Source of the DNA: Paracoccus sp. MKU1
GTDB lineage: Bacteria; Pseudomonadota; Alphaproteobacteria; Rhodobacterales; Rhodobacteraceae
Reading direction: 5' to 3'
Assembly (NCBI RefSeq): GCF_001447385.1
Contig: NZ_LLWQ01000196.1
Coordinates: forward strand, 1-64,000
Length of the DNA: 64,000 nucleotides
The notes beneath the pieces were generated by a model that saw only the letters and a program-made list of their open reading frames with translations, was not told the origin of the DNA and did no database searches. This document shows, piece after piece, positions 8,712 to 18,224 of the stretch (position 1 is its first letter; each line of letters opens with the position of its first letter). The position numbers and the translations under genes were made by a program.

Positions 8712-9727
8712 AGAAGATCGGTTTCCTGTCCTTCGGCCATTGGTCTGACGAGCTGGCCTCGCAGACCCGCAGCGCCCAGGACGTGCTGCTGCAATCCATC
8801 GAACTGGCCGTCGCCGCCGAGGAGCAGGGCGCGGACGGCGCCTATTTCCGCGTCCATCACTATGCCCGCCAGCTCGCCTCGCCCTTTCCGCTGCTGGCGG
8901 CGGTGGGCGCGCGCACCAAGCGCATCGAGATCGGCACCGCGGTCATCGACATGCGCTATGAAAACCCGCTGTATATGGCCGAGGATGCCGGGGCGGCCGA
9001 CCTGATCGCGCAGGGGCGGCTGCAACTGGGCATCTCGCGCGGCTCGCCCGAGCAGGTGATCGAGGGCTGGCGTTATTTCGGCTATTCCCCGGCCGAGGGC
9101 GAAAGCGACGCCGACATGGCCCGCCGCCATGCCGAGGTGTTCCTGAACGTGATCGAGGGGCACGGCTTCGCCCGGCCGAATCCGCGCCCGATGTTCCCGA
9201 ACCCGCCCGGCCTGCTGCGGATCGAGCCGCATTCGCCCGGCCTGCGCCAGCGGATCTGGTGGGGCGCGGCCTCGAACGACACCGCCCGCTGGGCGGCGCA
9301 ACTGGGCATGCATCTGCAAAGCTCGACCCTCAAGACGGACGAGAACGGCAAGCCCTTCCACATCCAGCAGGCCGAGCAGATCCGCGCCTATCGCGAGGCC
9401 TGGGCGGCGGCGGGGCATGAGCGCGAGTCCCGGGTCTCGGTCAGCCGCTCGATCTTTCCGCTGCTGGACGACCGCGACCGGATGTATTTCGGCCGCGGCG
9501 GCAAGGAAGCCGACCAGATCGGCTTCATCGAGGAGACCCGCTCGATCTTCGGCCGCGGCTATACCGCCGAGCCCGACCGGCTGATCGAGGAGCTGCGCGA
9601 GGACGAGGCCATCGCCGAGGCCGACACCCTGTTGCTGACCGTGCCGAACCAGCTGGGCGTCGATTACAACGCCCATGTCATCGAGGCGATACTCAAGCAC
9701 GTCGCCCCCGCGCTTGGCTGGCGCTGA
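8708..9727 (+). CDS. LLM-class FMN-dependent luciferase-like monooxygenase (CE1758-type)
   Basis: A 339-residue bacterial-luciferase-fold flavoenzyme. Recognisable stretches include FLSFGHWSDE at the N-terminus, YFRVHHYARQLASPFPLL (about 50-67) and GRLQLGISRGSPEQV (about 102-116). The fold binds reduced FMN supplied by a separate reductase, such as the one encoded at 5490. The GTG start overlaps the LysR stop (GTGA, 8708-8711), implying translational coupling. The family is widespread and its substrates are mostly undefined. Nothing in the sequence identifies this one's substrate. Confidence 0.85.
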   Translation: MKKIGFLSFGHWSDELASQTRSAQDVLLQSIELAVAAEEQGADGAYFRVHHYARQLASPFPLLAAVGARTKRIEIGTAVIDMRYENPLYMAEDAGAADLIAQGRLQLGISRGSPEQVIEGWRYFGYSPAEGESDADMARRHAEVFLNVIEGHGFARPNPRPMFPNPPGLLRIEPHSPGLRQRIWWGAASNDTARWAAQLGMHLQSSTLKTDENGKPFHIQQAEQIRAYREAWAAAGHERESRVSVSRSIFPLLDDRDRMYFGRGGKEADQIGFIEETRSIFGRGYTAEPDRLIEELREDEAIAEADTLLLTVPNQLGVDYNAHVIEAILKHVAPALGWR

Positions 9728-9797
9728 GCGCGGCGCTTTGTGATCGGGGCCGCCGGGTATAGGCTTTGCCCCGGAAACCAGCGCGAACGGAGGCCGG

Positions 9798-11570
9798 ATG
9801 GCAACAGAGATGACAGCCGCCGCCGAGGCGGCGGGGCATGGCGGCGGGGTGCCGCTGCTGAGCGTGGTCGTGCTGCTGGCGGCGGCGGTTCTGGCGGTGC
9901 CGCTGTTTCGCAAGCTGGGGCTGGGCTCGGTGCTGGGCTATCTGGCGGCGGGGCTGGCGATCGGGCCCTTCGGCCTTGGCTATTTCCACGACCCGCAGGC
10001 GATCATCCATGTGGCCGAGTTGGGCGTGGTGCTGTTCCTGTTCGTGATCGGGCTCGAGATGCAGCCCTCGCGCCTCTGGGCGATGCGGGGCGAGATCTTC
10101 GTGCTGGGCTTTGCCCAGGTGCTGCTGGCCATCGCGGTGCTGACCTGCGTCGGGCTGGCGCTCGGCTTTCCGGTCGCCGCCAGCTTCGTCTCGGGCACCG
10201 GCTTCGTGCTGACCTCGACCGCCATCGTCATGCAGATGCTGGCCGAGCGCAATGAAATGGCCCTGCCCAAGGGCCGGCGCATCATCGCCATCCTGCTGTT
10301 CGAGGACCTGGCCATCGTGCCGCTGCTGGCGCTGGTCGCCTTCCTGGCGCCGGGGGGCGAGGAGGTCACCCTGCCCCAGCGCCTTCTGGGCATCGCCGTC
10401 GGGCTGGGCTGCATCGCCGCGCTGGTGGCGGCCGGGCGCTATCTGCTGAACCCGATGTTCGGCCTGCTGGCGCGGTTCGGCGGGCGCGAGGTGATGGCCG
10501 CCGCCGCGCTGCTGGTGGTGCTGGGCGCGGCGCTGCTGATGCAATGGGGCGGGCTGTCCATGGCGATGGGCGCCTTCCTGGCCGGGGTGCTTTTGTCGGA
10601 ATCCAGCTTCCGCCACCAGTTGGAGGCGGATGTCGAGCCGTTTCGCGGCCTGCTGCTGGGGCTGTTCTTCCTGGGCGTCGGCATGGCGCTGGACCTGCGG
10701 ATCATCGCCGCCAACTGGGCGCTGATCGCGATCTGCGTGCCGGCCTATATGCTCTTGAAGATGCTGGTGATCTATGCCGTCGGCCGGGTGCTGCGCGCCA
10801 GCCGCGCCGAGGCGCTGGAGCGCGCAGTGCTGATGGCGCAGGGCGGCGAGTTCGCCTTCGTGCTGTATTCCAGCGCCATGCAGTTCGGCATCATCAGCGG
10901 CCAGGACAATGCCGTGCTGACCGCCATCGTCATCGTCTCGATGGTGCTGACGCCGCTGATGATCATCCTGCACGACCGGCTGGCGCCGAAACCCGCCCCC
11001 TCGCTCGACGGGGTCGAAGCGGCCGAGGGGCTGGAGGCGCGGGTGCTGATGATCGGCTTCGGCCGCATGGGCCAGATCGTCAGCCAGCCGCTGATCGCGC
11101 GCGGGCATTCCATCTCGATCATCGAAAGCGATCCGCAGACCATCCGCGATGCCGACGAATTCGGCTTCAAGGTCTGGTATGGCGACGGGGCGCGGCTGGA
11201 CATCCTGCATGCCGCCGGCGCCGGCAATGCCAGCCTGATCGTCGCGGTGCCCGGCGACAGGCAGGCCGTGACCCGCATCGTCGAGCTGGCCAAGCATGAA
11301 TTCCCGCTGGTCCCGGTCATCGCCCGCGCCTTCGACCGCGAACATGCGCGGGAGCTGATCGAGGCCGGCGCCGACTACCAGCTGCGCGAGACGCTGGAGA
11401 GCGCCTTCGCCATGGGGCGCGAGGCACTGTTGCAGCTTGGCGACGACCCCGACGCGGTCGAGGAGGTCATGGCCGAGATCCGCGGCCGCGACATGGAGCG
11501 GTTTCAGATGGAATGCGTCGGCGGCATCTTCGCCGGCCGCGACCTGCTGCTCGGCAACCGCAAGGCCTAG
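9798..11570 (+). CDS. Kef-type monovalent cation:proton antiporter (CPA2) with TrkA-N domain
   Basis: A 590-residue membrane antiporter. Residues about 20-385 hold some 12 transmembrane helices of the Na+/H+ exchanger fold (for example GSVLGYLAAGLAIGPFGL and the ion-path helix LLFEDLAIVPLLALV). Residues about 415-535 form a Rossmann RCK/TrkA-N domain starting VLMIGFGRMGQIV. The layout matches KefB/KefC, K+ efflux systems gated by glutathione adducts of electrophiles. GGAGG precedes the ATG. Position directly after a GST/dioxygenase cluster fits that role. Its 3' end overlaps the convergent hutD by four bases. Glutathione gating is inferred, not shown. Confidence 0.9.
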   Translation: MATEMTAAAEAAGHGGGVPLLSVVVLLAAAVLAVPLFRKLGLGSVLGYLAAGLAIGPFGLGYFHDPQAIIHVAELGVVLFLFVIGLEMQPSRLWAMRGEIFVLGFAQVLLAIAVLTCVGLALGFPVAASFVSGTGFVLTSTAIVMQMLAERNEMALPKGRRIIAILLFEDLAIVPLLALVAFLAPGGEEVTLPQRLLGIAVGLGCIAALVAAGRYLLNPMFGLLARFGGREVMAAAALLVVLGAALLMQWGGLSMAMGAFLAGVLLSESSFRHQLEADVEPFRGLLLGLFFLGVGMALDLRIIAANWALIAICVPAYMLLKMLVIYAVGRVLRASRAEALERAVLMAQGGEFAFVLYSSAMQFGIISGQDNAVLTAIVIVSMVLTPLMIILHDRLAPKPAPSLDGVEAAEGLEARVLMIGFGRMGQIVSQPLIARGHSISIIESDPQTIRDADEFGFKVWYGDGARLDILHAAGAGNASLIVAVPGDRQAVTRIVELAKHEFPLVPVIARAFDREHARELIEAGADYQLRETLESAFAMGREALLQLGDDPDAVEEVMAEIRGRDMERFQMECVGGIFAGRDLLLGNRKA

Positions 11571-12130
11571 GCGCGGCCGATCTCGATCAGCCAGACATCC
11601 GGGGCGGGACCGACCGGCAGCGCGGCCTCCGGCCCCTCGCAGAACAGCGCGTCGAGCTGGTCCAGCGCCACGGTCCCGCCGGCGAAATCCAGCACCACCG
11701 GCGCCGTGGCCAGCAGCAGCCGCCAATCGGGCGCGCCCTCGGCCACTTCGGTCAGCCGCGCCAGCCGATGGGCAAAGGCGCCCCGCCGGGTCATCACGTT
11801 CAGGTCGGTGATCGGCCCCGCCAGCAGCCGCGCCGAGGTCGGCACATCCGCCGGAAAGGCCAGCGGCTCGCTGTCCGGGGTCAGCCGCTGCGTGGGCTGC
11901 CCCTGCACCTGCAACTCGACCCCCTCGCCGGTCAGCACCGCCAGCGTGCGGTCGATCTGCGGAAAGATCGAGAAATCGCCGTCCTCGGTCACCCCGGCCA
12001 TGCTGACGCGCCAGCCGAAATCGGCCAGACCCGCGCCCTCAGGGTGAACGGCAATCTCGACCGTCTCGCCGCGGCCGTTCTTCCACGGCATGCGGCGATG
12101 GTCGGCGGCTTTCAGGATGCGATGGCTCAT
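11567..12130 (-). CDS. hutD: HutD/Ves-family protein
   Basis: A 187-residue bicupin-like protein of the HutD family, recognised by RMPWKNGRGETVEIA near the N-terminus and the paired GVTEDGDFSIFPQIDRTL segment (about 46-63). HutD is found with histidine-utilisation genes and is thought to limit flux or bind formylglutamate-like ligands. Here there are no hut enzymes; it is the last gene of the pxp-type minus-strand set, 43 bases after the AbrB-type gene. AGGAGG precedes the start. A role in sensing or limiting an amido-acid such as 5-oxoproline or glutamate is inference from this placement. Confidence 0.85.
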   Translation of the reverse strand: MSHRILKAADHRRMPWKNGRGETVEIAVHPEGAGLADFGWRVSMAGVTEDGDFSIFPQIDRTLAVLTGEGVELQVQGQPTQRLTPDSEPLAFPADVPTSARLLAGPITDLNVMTRRGAFAHRLARLTEVAEGAPDWRLLLATAPVVLDFAGGTVALDQLDALFCEGPEAALPVGPAPDVWLIEIGRA

Positions 12131-12173
12131 GCGGTTCCTCCTTGGATTCCGGCCCGATCGGGCCGCGGTTGCG

Positions 12174-13208
12174 TCAGCCGCTGCGCCGGCCCAGCACCTT
12201 GCCCACCACCGGCCCCAGCACGATGACGATGATCATACGCAAGAGGTGATGGCTGACCACATAGGCCAGGTCGGCGCCGGCGATCAGGGCGATCACCACC
12301 ATCTCGGCCTGGCCGCCCGGCAGGAAGGCCAGGAAGGCGTCGAGCGCGGGGGCCAGCCGCAGAAAGACGATCACCTCGATGAAGACCAGGCTGATCGCGG
12401 CCAGCAGCAGCGCATAGACCATGCCCGCCGTGACATGCAGCCGCAATTCGCGCAGGGTGATGCCGGCGTATTTCACCCCGACGGCAATGCCGATGAAGAA
12501 TTGCGCGGCCTGGATCATCTCGGCCGGCGGGCGTTGGGTGATCAGGCCCGACAGCGACAGCGCCGCCGTCAGCACCATCGGCCCCAGGATCGAGGCACCG
12601 AAGATGCCCAGCCGCTCGGCCCCCTTCCAGCCGATCAGCCCGGCAGCGACCATCAGCGCGATCTCGGCTGCGCCGGTGGCGCGCATCGGCGTGCCGGGCG
12701 GCTGCGACAGGTCCACGCCCCACCAGCCGGTCATGATCAGCGGCGCGACGGTGACGATCACCAGAACCCGCGTCGCATGGATCAGCGACAGCGCGCGGAT
12801 GTCCCCGCCGGCCTCTTCGCCAAAGACCAGCATGTCCTGCAAGCCGCCGGGCATGGCGCCATACCATGCCGTGGCGTGGTCGAAGCCGAAGGCGCGGCGG
12901 AACAAGGGATAGCCGACCAGCGCGATCACGCCGATGAAGCCCGGCACGAAAAGCAGCGATGCCGCCACGTCCGGCAATTCCGCCAGCACGCCGGGCGTAA
13001 TCGAGGCGCCGACCGCCACCCCCAGGATGGTGCGCATGAAGATGCCGAACTGCCCGGCCCCGGCCAGGGGCGCGCCGGCCAGCGCCGCGATCAGGCAGGC
13101 CAGCATCGGTCCCAGCAGCATGGGCAGCGGCAGGTGCAGCAGCAAAAAGGCCGCGCCGCCCAGGGCGGCCAGCGCAAAGGTCAGGAGGCGGCGTTTCGGC
13201 AGGTTCAT
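12174..13208 (-). CDS. AbrB-family (ammonia-monooxygenase-like) inner-membrane protein
   Basis: A 344-residue polytopic membrane protein of the AbrB/DUF-transporter family (not the transition-state regulator AbrB). It contains about ten hydrophobic helices and the repeated motif seen in LPMLLGPMLACLIAAL and ILGPMVLTAAL (two internally repeated halves). GGGA lies about nine bases before the ATG at 13208; an ATG two codons earlier (13214) is possible. It is 79 bases downstream of the biotin carboxylase gene on the same strand. Relatives are often encoded with tripartite transporters or amide-metabolism genes. Substrate unknown. Confidence 0.82.
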   Translation of the reverse strand: MNLPKRRLLTFALAALGGAAFLLLHLPLPMLLGPMLACLIAALAGAPLAGAGQFGIFMRTILGVAVGASITPGVLAELPDVAASLLFVPGFIGVIALVGYPLFRRAFGFDHATAWYGAMPGGLQDMLVFGEEAGGDIRALSLIHATRVLVIVTVAPLIMTGWWGVDLSQPPGTPMRATGAAEIALMVAAGLIGWKGAERLGIFGASILGPMVLTAALSLSGLITQRPPAEMIQAAQFFIGIAVGVKYAGITLRELRLHVTAGMVYALLLAAISLVFIEVIVFLRLAPALDAFLAFLPGGQAEMVVIALIAGADLAYVVSHHLLRMIIVIVLGPVVGKVLGRRSG

Positions 13209-13287
13209 CGTCATTCCCGGCGGGCATCCGGCGCCCACGCGCCGGCAGGCCGAATTGGCACGGCCCGCCGGGGAATGTCAAAGCGGC

Positions 13288-15054
13288 TCAGCCGATCCGC
13301 GCCAGGGCCGCGCCGAAACCCAGCACCTCGCCCTGCGCGGCGATGCGGGTCAGCTTGCCCGCCCGATGCGCCTCGATGCGGGTCTCCATCTTCATCGCCT
13401 CGATGACGGCGACGACCTGGCCCGGTTCGACCTCGGCCCCGTCCTCGGCCTGCCACAGCGTCAGCGTTCCGGGGACCGGCGCGGTCAGCACCGCCTCATC
13501 CGCCTCGGGCGCGGCCTGCACGGCAGGGGCGCCGCCGGCGGGCAGGGCCGAGAGCAGGTTCGCGGGCAGGCCCAGCTCGTGCCGCTTGCCGTCGATCTCG
13601 ATGGCAAGGCGCAGCAGTGGCGCCGGCGCGGCCGGCGCGACGCGGGCATGGGGCGCGACCGCCTCGGCCAGCGCCTCGGCGAAATCGGTCTCGATCCAGC
13701 GGGTATGGACGCGGAAATCCCCGTCCTCGGCGCGGAAATCCGGCTGGGCCAGCACGGCGCGGGCAAAGGGCAGGACCGAGGCCACGCCCTCGATGCGAAA
13801 CTCGCGCAGCGCCCGTTCGGCGCGCTGCAAGGCCTCCTGCCGGGTCGCGCCGGTCACGATCAGCTTGGCCATCAGCGAATCGAAGCTGCCCGGCACCACC
13901 GAGCCCTGGGCCACGCCGCTATCCATGCGGATGCCCGGCCCCGAGGGCGCATCGAAGACCTCGACCGGCCCGGGAGTGGGGAGGAACCCCCGGGCCGGGT
14001 CTTCCGCATTGATGCGGAACTCGATGGCATGGCCGCGCGGCTCGGGCACCGTCTCGTCGGCCAGCCTTGCCCCTTGCGCCACGCGGATCATGCCGCGCAC
14101 CAGGTCGATGCCGGTGGTTTCCTCGGTCACCGGATGCTCGACCTGAAGCCGGGTGTTCACCTCGAGAAAGGAAATCGTGCCATTGGCGGACAGCAGGTAT
14201 TCCACCGTCCCCGCCCCCGAATAGCCGGCATGGGCGCAGATGGCGCGGGCGGAATCGTGGATGCGGGCGCGCTGCTCGTCGGTCAGGAAGGGCGCCGGCG
14301 CCTCCTCGACCAGCTTCTGGTTGCGGCGTTGCAGGGAACAGTCGCGGGTGCCGATCACCTTGACGGTGCCGTGCTTGTCGGCCAGCACCTGCGCCTCGAC
14401 ATGGCGCGGACGGTCGAGGAACTGCTCGATGAAGCATTCGCCACGGCCGAAGGCGGTCAGCGCCTCGCGGGTGGCGGATTCGAACAGCTCCTCGACCTCC
14501 TCCAGCCGCCAGGCGACCTTCATGCCGCGCCCGCCGCCGCCGAAAGCGGCCTTGATGGCGATGGGCAGGCCGTGCTGCTTCGCGAAAGCCAGCGCCTCGG
14601 CGGCGCTTTCGACCGGGCCAGGGGTGCCGGCGACCAGCGGCGCACCCACGGCCTCGGCGATGCGGCGGGCTTCGATCTTGTCGCCCAAAGCCTCGATCAC
14701 CTTCGGATCGGGGCCGATCCAGATCAGCCCGGCATCTTGCACCGCCTGCGCGAATTCGGCACGCTCGGACAGGAAGCCATAGCCCGGATGGATGGCATCC
14801 GCCCCGGCCGCCCGGGCGATGGCGATGATCTTGCCGGCATCTAGATAGGTCTCGGCGGGACTGTCGCCCCCCAGAGCGTGGGCCTGGTCGGCCATGCGCA
14901 CGAAGATCGCGTCGCGGTCGGCATCAGCATAGACGGCGACGCTTTCGATGCCCTCGTCGCGGCAGGCGCGGATCACGCGGACGGCGATCTCGCCCCGGTT
15001 GGCGATCAGCAGGCGGCGGATCGGGCGGGTGGGGCCGGTGGCAAAGATGGTCAT
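13288..15054 (-). CDS. Fused biotin carboxylase and biotin carboxyl carrier protein
   Basis: A 588-residue cytosolic protein. Residues about 12-460 are biotin carboxylase: [23 protein letters not shown], the ATP-grasp glycine loop [14 protein letters not shown] and catalytic-site [16 protein letters not shown]. Residues about 515-588 are a biotinyl domain with AMKM, biotin Lys at about 555. It would carboxylate its own biotin with ATP and bicarbonate. The start overlaps the pxpBC stop (ATGA), so the carboxyltransferase partner is most likely that protein, giving a split urea-carboxylase-like enzyme. A longer in-frame reading to 16242 is out of frame with known homology and rejected. Confidence 0.92.
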   Translation of the reverse strand: MTIFATGPTRPIRRLLIANRGEIAVRVIRACRDEGIESVAVYADADRDAIFVRMADQAHALGGDSPAETYLDAGKIIAIARAAGADAIHPGYGFLSERAEFAQAVQDAGLIWIGPDPKVIEALGDKIEARRIAEAVGAPLVAGTPGPVESAAEALAFAKQHGLPIAIKAAFGGGGRGMKVAWRLEEVEELFESATREALTAFGRGECFIEQFLDRPRHVEAQVLADKHGTVKVIGTRDCSLQRRNQKLVEEAPAPFLTDEQRARIHDSARAICAHAGYSGAGTVEYLLSANGTISFLEVNTRLQVEHPVTEETTGIDLVRGMIRVAQGARLADETVPEPRGHAIEFRINAEDPARGFLPTPGPVEVFDAPSGPGIRMDSGVAQGSVVPGSFDSLMAKLIVTGATRQEALQRAERALREFRIEGVASVLPFARAVLAQPDFRAEDGDFRVHTRWIETDFAEALAEAVAPHARVAPAAPAPLLRLAIEIDGKRHELGLPANLLSALPAGGAPAVQAAPEADEAVLTAPVPGTLTLWQAEDGAEVEPGQVVAVIEAMKMETRIEAHRAGKLTRIAAQGEVLGFGAALARIG

Positions 15055-16604
15055 GCGGGCCTCTCTGGCGTGATGGGGGCGAAATCGGCGCTGGCGGTAA
15101 AGCGGATGCGGGCGCCGGGCGGGATCTGCCCGGCCAGGTCCAGCGCCTCGGGGCGCAGGGTGGCGATGACCGGATAACCGCCGGTCAGCGGATGGTCGGC
15201 CAGAAACAGCACCGGCTGGCCGGAATGCGGGATCTGGATGGCGCCGGTCTCGGTCCCTTCCGAGGGCAGTTCGGTCGCATCCACCCGCGTCACCGCATCG
15301 CCCTGCAAACGGATGCCGACGCGCGAGCTTTGCGGCGTCACCAGCCATTCCTGCGCCAGGAAATGCCGCACCATCTCGGGCGTGAACCAGTCGGCGCGGG
15401 GGCCAAGCGTCACCGGCAGCTCGACCAGATCGCCGGGTTTCGGCAGCGCGGGTTCGGCCTCGGCGGCGGCTGCGGCAACGGCGGGACGGCTCAAAGGGGC
15501 AAGCACCGTGCCCGCCGTGATCGGCTCCGGCCCGACATGGGCCAGCGTATCGGTGGCGGCCGAGCCCAGGACCGGCGCGACCCGGAACCCGCCGCGCAGG
15601 GCGAGATAGCTGCGCATGCCCGCGCCGGGCGGATCGATGGCGATCTCTTCCCCCGCATCGACGGCGAATGCGGCGCCGCGCGGGACGGCATGGCCGGCGA
15701 CGCTGGCCTGCGCCGCGCCGGTCAGGGCCAGCAGCATCGGCTGGTCGGCTTTCAGGCGGACGGGGCCCAGCGTGATCTCCAGCACCGGCGCGTCCGAAGG
15801 GTTGCCGACGGCGCGATTGGCCCGGCGCGCCGCGCCCATGTCCAGCGCACCCGAGGCCGAGACACCCTGCCCGCCCTGCCCCGGCCGCCCCTCGTCCTGA
15901 AAGACGATGGGAAAGGCGGTGGACAGGACGCGCAGGCCCTGCTCGGGCTGCGGTTGCGGGACGGCGGCCGAGGCGTGGACTTCGGCCTTGCGCGCCACGA
16001 AACGGCAGCGCACGCCGGGGCGCAGCAGCGCCGGTGGGTCGCGGCTCAGGTCCCACATCGGCACCTCGGTGCGGCCGATCAGCTGCCAGCCACCCGGCGT
16101 TTCCTGCGGATAGACGCCACAGAAGCGTCCGGCCAGCGCCACCGAACCCGCCGGGATGCGGGTGCGCGGCGCCGGTCGTCGCGGCAGGTCGAAGCGCGGG
16201 TCGTCGCAGGTCATATAGGCGAAGCCCGGCGCGAAGCCGCAAAAGGCCACCTGCCAGATGGTTTCCTGATGGGCGGCGATCACCTCGGCCTCGGTCAGGC
16301 CCATATGGGCGGCGACATCGGCCAGATCCTCGCCGTCATAGGTCGCGGGCAGCTCGACCGTCTCGCTGGCGCGGGCGGCGGGCGGCGTGCCGGGGGCTGG
16401 CCGGCGGGCCAGCACCGCACCGGCCAGCCGCGCGTCTGCGGCGGTGCCGGGCGCTGTGCGGATCATCAGCGTGCGCGCGGCCGGGACGATCTCGGCCACG
16501 CCCGGCACCGGATCGGCCAGAAGCGCGTCGAACAGCGCCAGCGTCTGGTCCAGGTCGTCCAGTTCCGCCAGCAGGGTCCGGGGTCCGATGGGCAGGAAGC
16601 GCAT
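15051..16604 (-). CDS. Fused 5-oxoprolinase subunits PxpB-PxpC (KipI-KipA / AHS1-AHS2)
   Basis: A 517-residue fusion. Residues about 1-210 match PxpB/KipI (AHS1 domain: [37 protein letters not shown] segment). Residues about 222-517 match PxpC/KipA (AHS2: [21 protein letters not shown] and [11 protein letters not shown]). These domains with PxpA form the ATP-dependent 5-oxoprolinase, and the same two domains make the carboxyltransferase half of urea carboxylase. Its start is two bases after the DUF1445 stop and its stop overlaps the biotin carboxylase start. Fusion of the two subunits occurs in some other bacteria. Confidence 0.93.
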   Translation of the reverse strand: MRFLPIGPRTLLAELDDLDQTLALFDALLADPVPGVAEIVPAARTLMIRTAPGTAADARLAGAVLARRPAPGTPPAARASETVELPATYDGEDLADVAAHMGLTEAEVIAAHQETIWQVAFCGFAPGFAYMTCDDPRFDLPRRPAPRTRIPAGSVALAGRFCGVYPQETPGGWQLIGRTEVPMWDLSRDPPALLRPGVRCRFVARKAEVHASAAVPQPQPEQGLRVLSTAFPIVFQDEGRPGQGGQGVSASGALDMGAARRANRAVGNPSDAPVLEITLGPVRLKADQPMLLALTGAAQASVAGHAVPRGAAFAVDAGEEIAIDPPGAGMRSYLALRGGFRVAPVLGSAATDTLAHVGPEPITAGTVLAPLSRPAVAAAAAEAEPALPKPGDLVELPVTLGPRADWFTPEMVRHFLAQEWLVTPQSSRVGIRLQGDAVTRVDATELPSEGTETGAIQIPHSGQPVLFLADHPLTGGYPVIATLRPEALDLAGQIPPGARIRFTASADFAPITPERPA

Positions 16605-16606
16605 GG

Positions 16607-17398
16607 TCACACCTGCCAATGCGTGTCGGGCACGTCGGTGATGAACATGTAGCCCGGCGCATGGGTGATGGCGAAGGGCGGTTTCGACGCCATCAGCGCC
16701 GCCTGCGGGGTCACGCCGCAGGCCCAGAACACCGGCACCTCGCCCGGCCGGATCGGCACCGGGTCGCCGAAATCGGGACGCGACAGGTCGACAATGCCCA
16801 GGGCCTCGGGCGCGCCGATATGCACCGGGGCGCCGTGAACCGCCGGCGTGCGGCCCGAGATCATCGCCGCCTCGGCCACCCGTCCCGCCGGGATCGGCCG
16901 CATCGAGACGACCATCTTGCCATGCAGCCGCCCCGCCGGCCGGCAGTCGCGGTCGGTCAGGAACATCGGCACGTTGCAGCCTTCGGCGATGTGGCGGATC
17001 TCGATCCCGGCCTGTTGCAGGGGCGTCTCGAAGGTGAACGAGCAGCCGATCAGGAAGGTCACCAGATCGGGATGCTCGGCCCAGGCCGCGCTGGCGTCGG
17101 GGGTTTCCTCGGCCAGCACGCCGTCGCGCCAGATGCGATACAGCGGGATGTCGGTGCGCAGGTCGGCATCGGGCGCAAGCGCGGTGCGATGGCCGCCGGG
17201 ATCGGTCACGTCCAGCACCGGGCAGGGCTTGGGGTTGCGCTGCGCGTAAAGCAGGAAATCCCAGGCCCAGTCCTTGGGCAGCGCGATCATGTTGCACTGG
17301 GTGAAGCCCGGCGCCATGCCCGCCGTGGGACGCGGGGCGCCTTCGCGGCAGGCCAGGCGGGCGGCGCGGGCGGAGGCCGGATCGGGCAGCAGGGTCAT
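16607..17398 (-). CDS. DUF1445 putative hydro-lyase (YcsI/D-glutamate cyclase-like)
   Basis: A 263-residue cytosolic protein of the DUF1445 family. Clear family stretches are [15 protein letters not shown] (about 27-41), [13 protein letters not shown] (about 114-126) and [11 protein letters not shown] (about 224-234). A mitochondrial relative (DGLUCY) hydrates 5-oxo-D-proline to D-glutamate, which fits an operon for 5-oxoproline use. The start ATG overlaps the pxpA stop (ATGA), indicating translational coupling. Gene order parallels ycsI in the Bacillus ycsFGI-kipIA operon. Whether it acts on the D-isomer here is inference. Confidence 0.9.
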   Translation of the reverse strand: MTLLPDPASARAARLACREGAPRPTAGMAPGFTQCNMIALPKDWAWDFLLYAQRNPKPCPVLDVTDPGGHRTALAPDADLRTDIPLYRIWRDGVLAEETPDASAAWAEHPDLVTFLIGCSFTFETPLQQAGIEIRHIAEGCNVPMFLTDRDCRPAGRLHGKMVVSMRPIPAGRVAEAAMISGRTPAVHGAPVHIGAPEALGIVDLSRPDFGDPVPIRPGEVPVFWACGVTPQAALMASKPPFAITHAPGYMFITDVPDTHWQV

Positions 17399-18168
17399 GC
17401 CGCACCCCCCGCAGCCGGGGCGATGGACACGCCGCCCGCCAGCAGCACCTCGCGGATGCGGGCGGCCATGGCCACCGCGCCGGGGCTGTCGCCATGCACG
17501 CAGATGCTGTCGGCCTGAAGGCGCAGGGTGGAGCCGTCCGCCGCCTCGATCTCGCCCTCGGTCGCCAGGCGCAGCATGCGGGCGGCGACGGCCTCGGGGT
17601 CGTGCAGCACCGCCCCGGCCTCGCGGCGCGAGACCAGCTGGCCGTCGGGGCGATAGGCCCGGTCGGCGAAGGCCTCGGCAATGGTGGGCAGGCCGGCCTC
17701 GGCCGCCTGGGCCAGGATCTGCGTCCCGGCAAGACCCATCATGGCCAACCCCGGATCGACGGCTTTGATGCCCTCGATCACCGCCGCGCCCTGTTTCGGA
17801 TCCACGGCGATGGTGTTGTAAAGCGCGCCGTGCGGCTTGACGTATGAGACGCGGGTGCCGGCGCTGGCGCAGAGGCCTTGCAGGGCGCCGATCTGATAGA
17901 TCACATCCGCGACCAGTTCGGCATGGGTCACGTCCATCGGCCGGCGGCCGAAGCCCACCCGGTCGGGATAGGAGACATGCGCGCCCACCGCCACGCCCCG
18001 CGCCGCCGCCTCGCGCACGGTGGCCAGGATGGTCAGCGGGTCGCCGGCATGAAAGCCGCAGGCGACGTTGGCCGAACTGACGATGCCCAGCATGGTGGCG
18101 TCGTCGCCCATCTTCCAGGCGCCATAGCCCTCGCCCAGATCGCTGTTCAGGTCGATGTTGCGGGTCAT
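17395..18168 (-). CDS. pxpA: 5-oxoprolinase subunit PxpA (LamB/YcsF family)
   Basis: A 257-residue cytosolic protein beginning with the family signature [11 protein letters not shown] (residues 6-16), followed by [14 protein letters not shown] and VKPHGALYN, all diagnostic of LamB/YcsF proteins. PxpA, with PxpB and PxpC, opens the ring of 5-oxo-L-proline using ATP to give glutamate. It lies 56 bases after the NRAMP-type gene and overlaps the next gene by four bases. Length matches the family (about 250 residues). No promoter-like break separates it from the transporter, so it is likely in the same operon. Confidence 0.95.
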   Translation of the reverse strand: MTRNIDLNSDLGEGYGAWKMGDDATMLGIVSSANVACGFHAGDPLTILATVREAAARGVAVGAHVSYPDRVGFGRRPMDVTHAELVADVIYQIGALQGLCASAGTRVSYVKPHGALYNTIAVDPKQGAAVIEGIKAVDPGLAMMGLAGTQILAQAAEAGLPTIAEAFADRAYRPDGQLVSRREAGAVLHDPEAVAARMLRLATEGEIEAADGSTLRLQADSICVHGDSPGAVAMAARIREVLLAGGVSIAPAAGGAA

Positions 18169-18224
18169 GTGTTCCTCCGGGACGTTGGGGCGGCGGGCCC
18201 GCGGGGGCCTGCCGCGATCATGGC

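Noticed and set aside
15055..16242. Upstream extension of the biotin carboxylase frame
   Set aside because: It is the wrong frame of pxpBC; ATG 15054 starts the recognisable BC domain.
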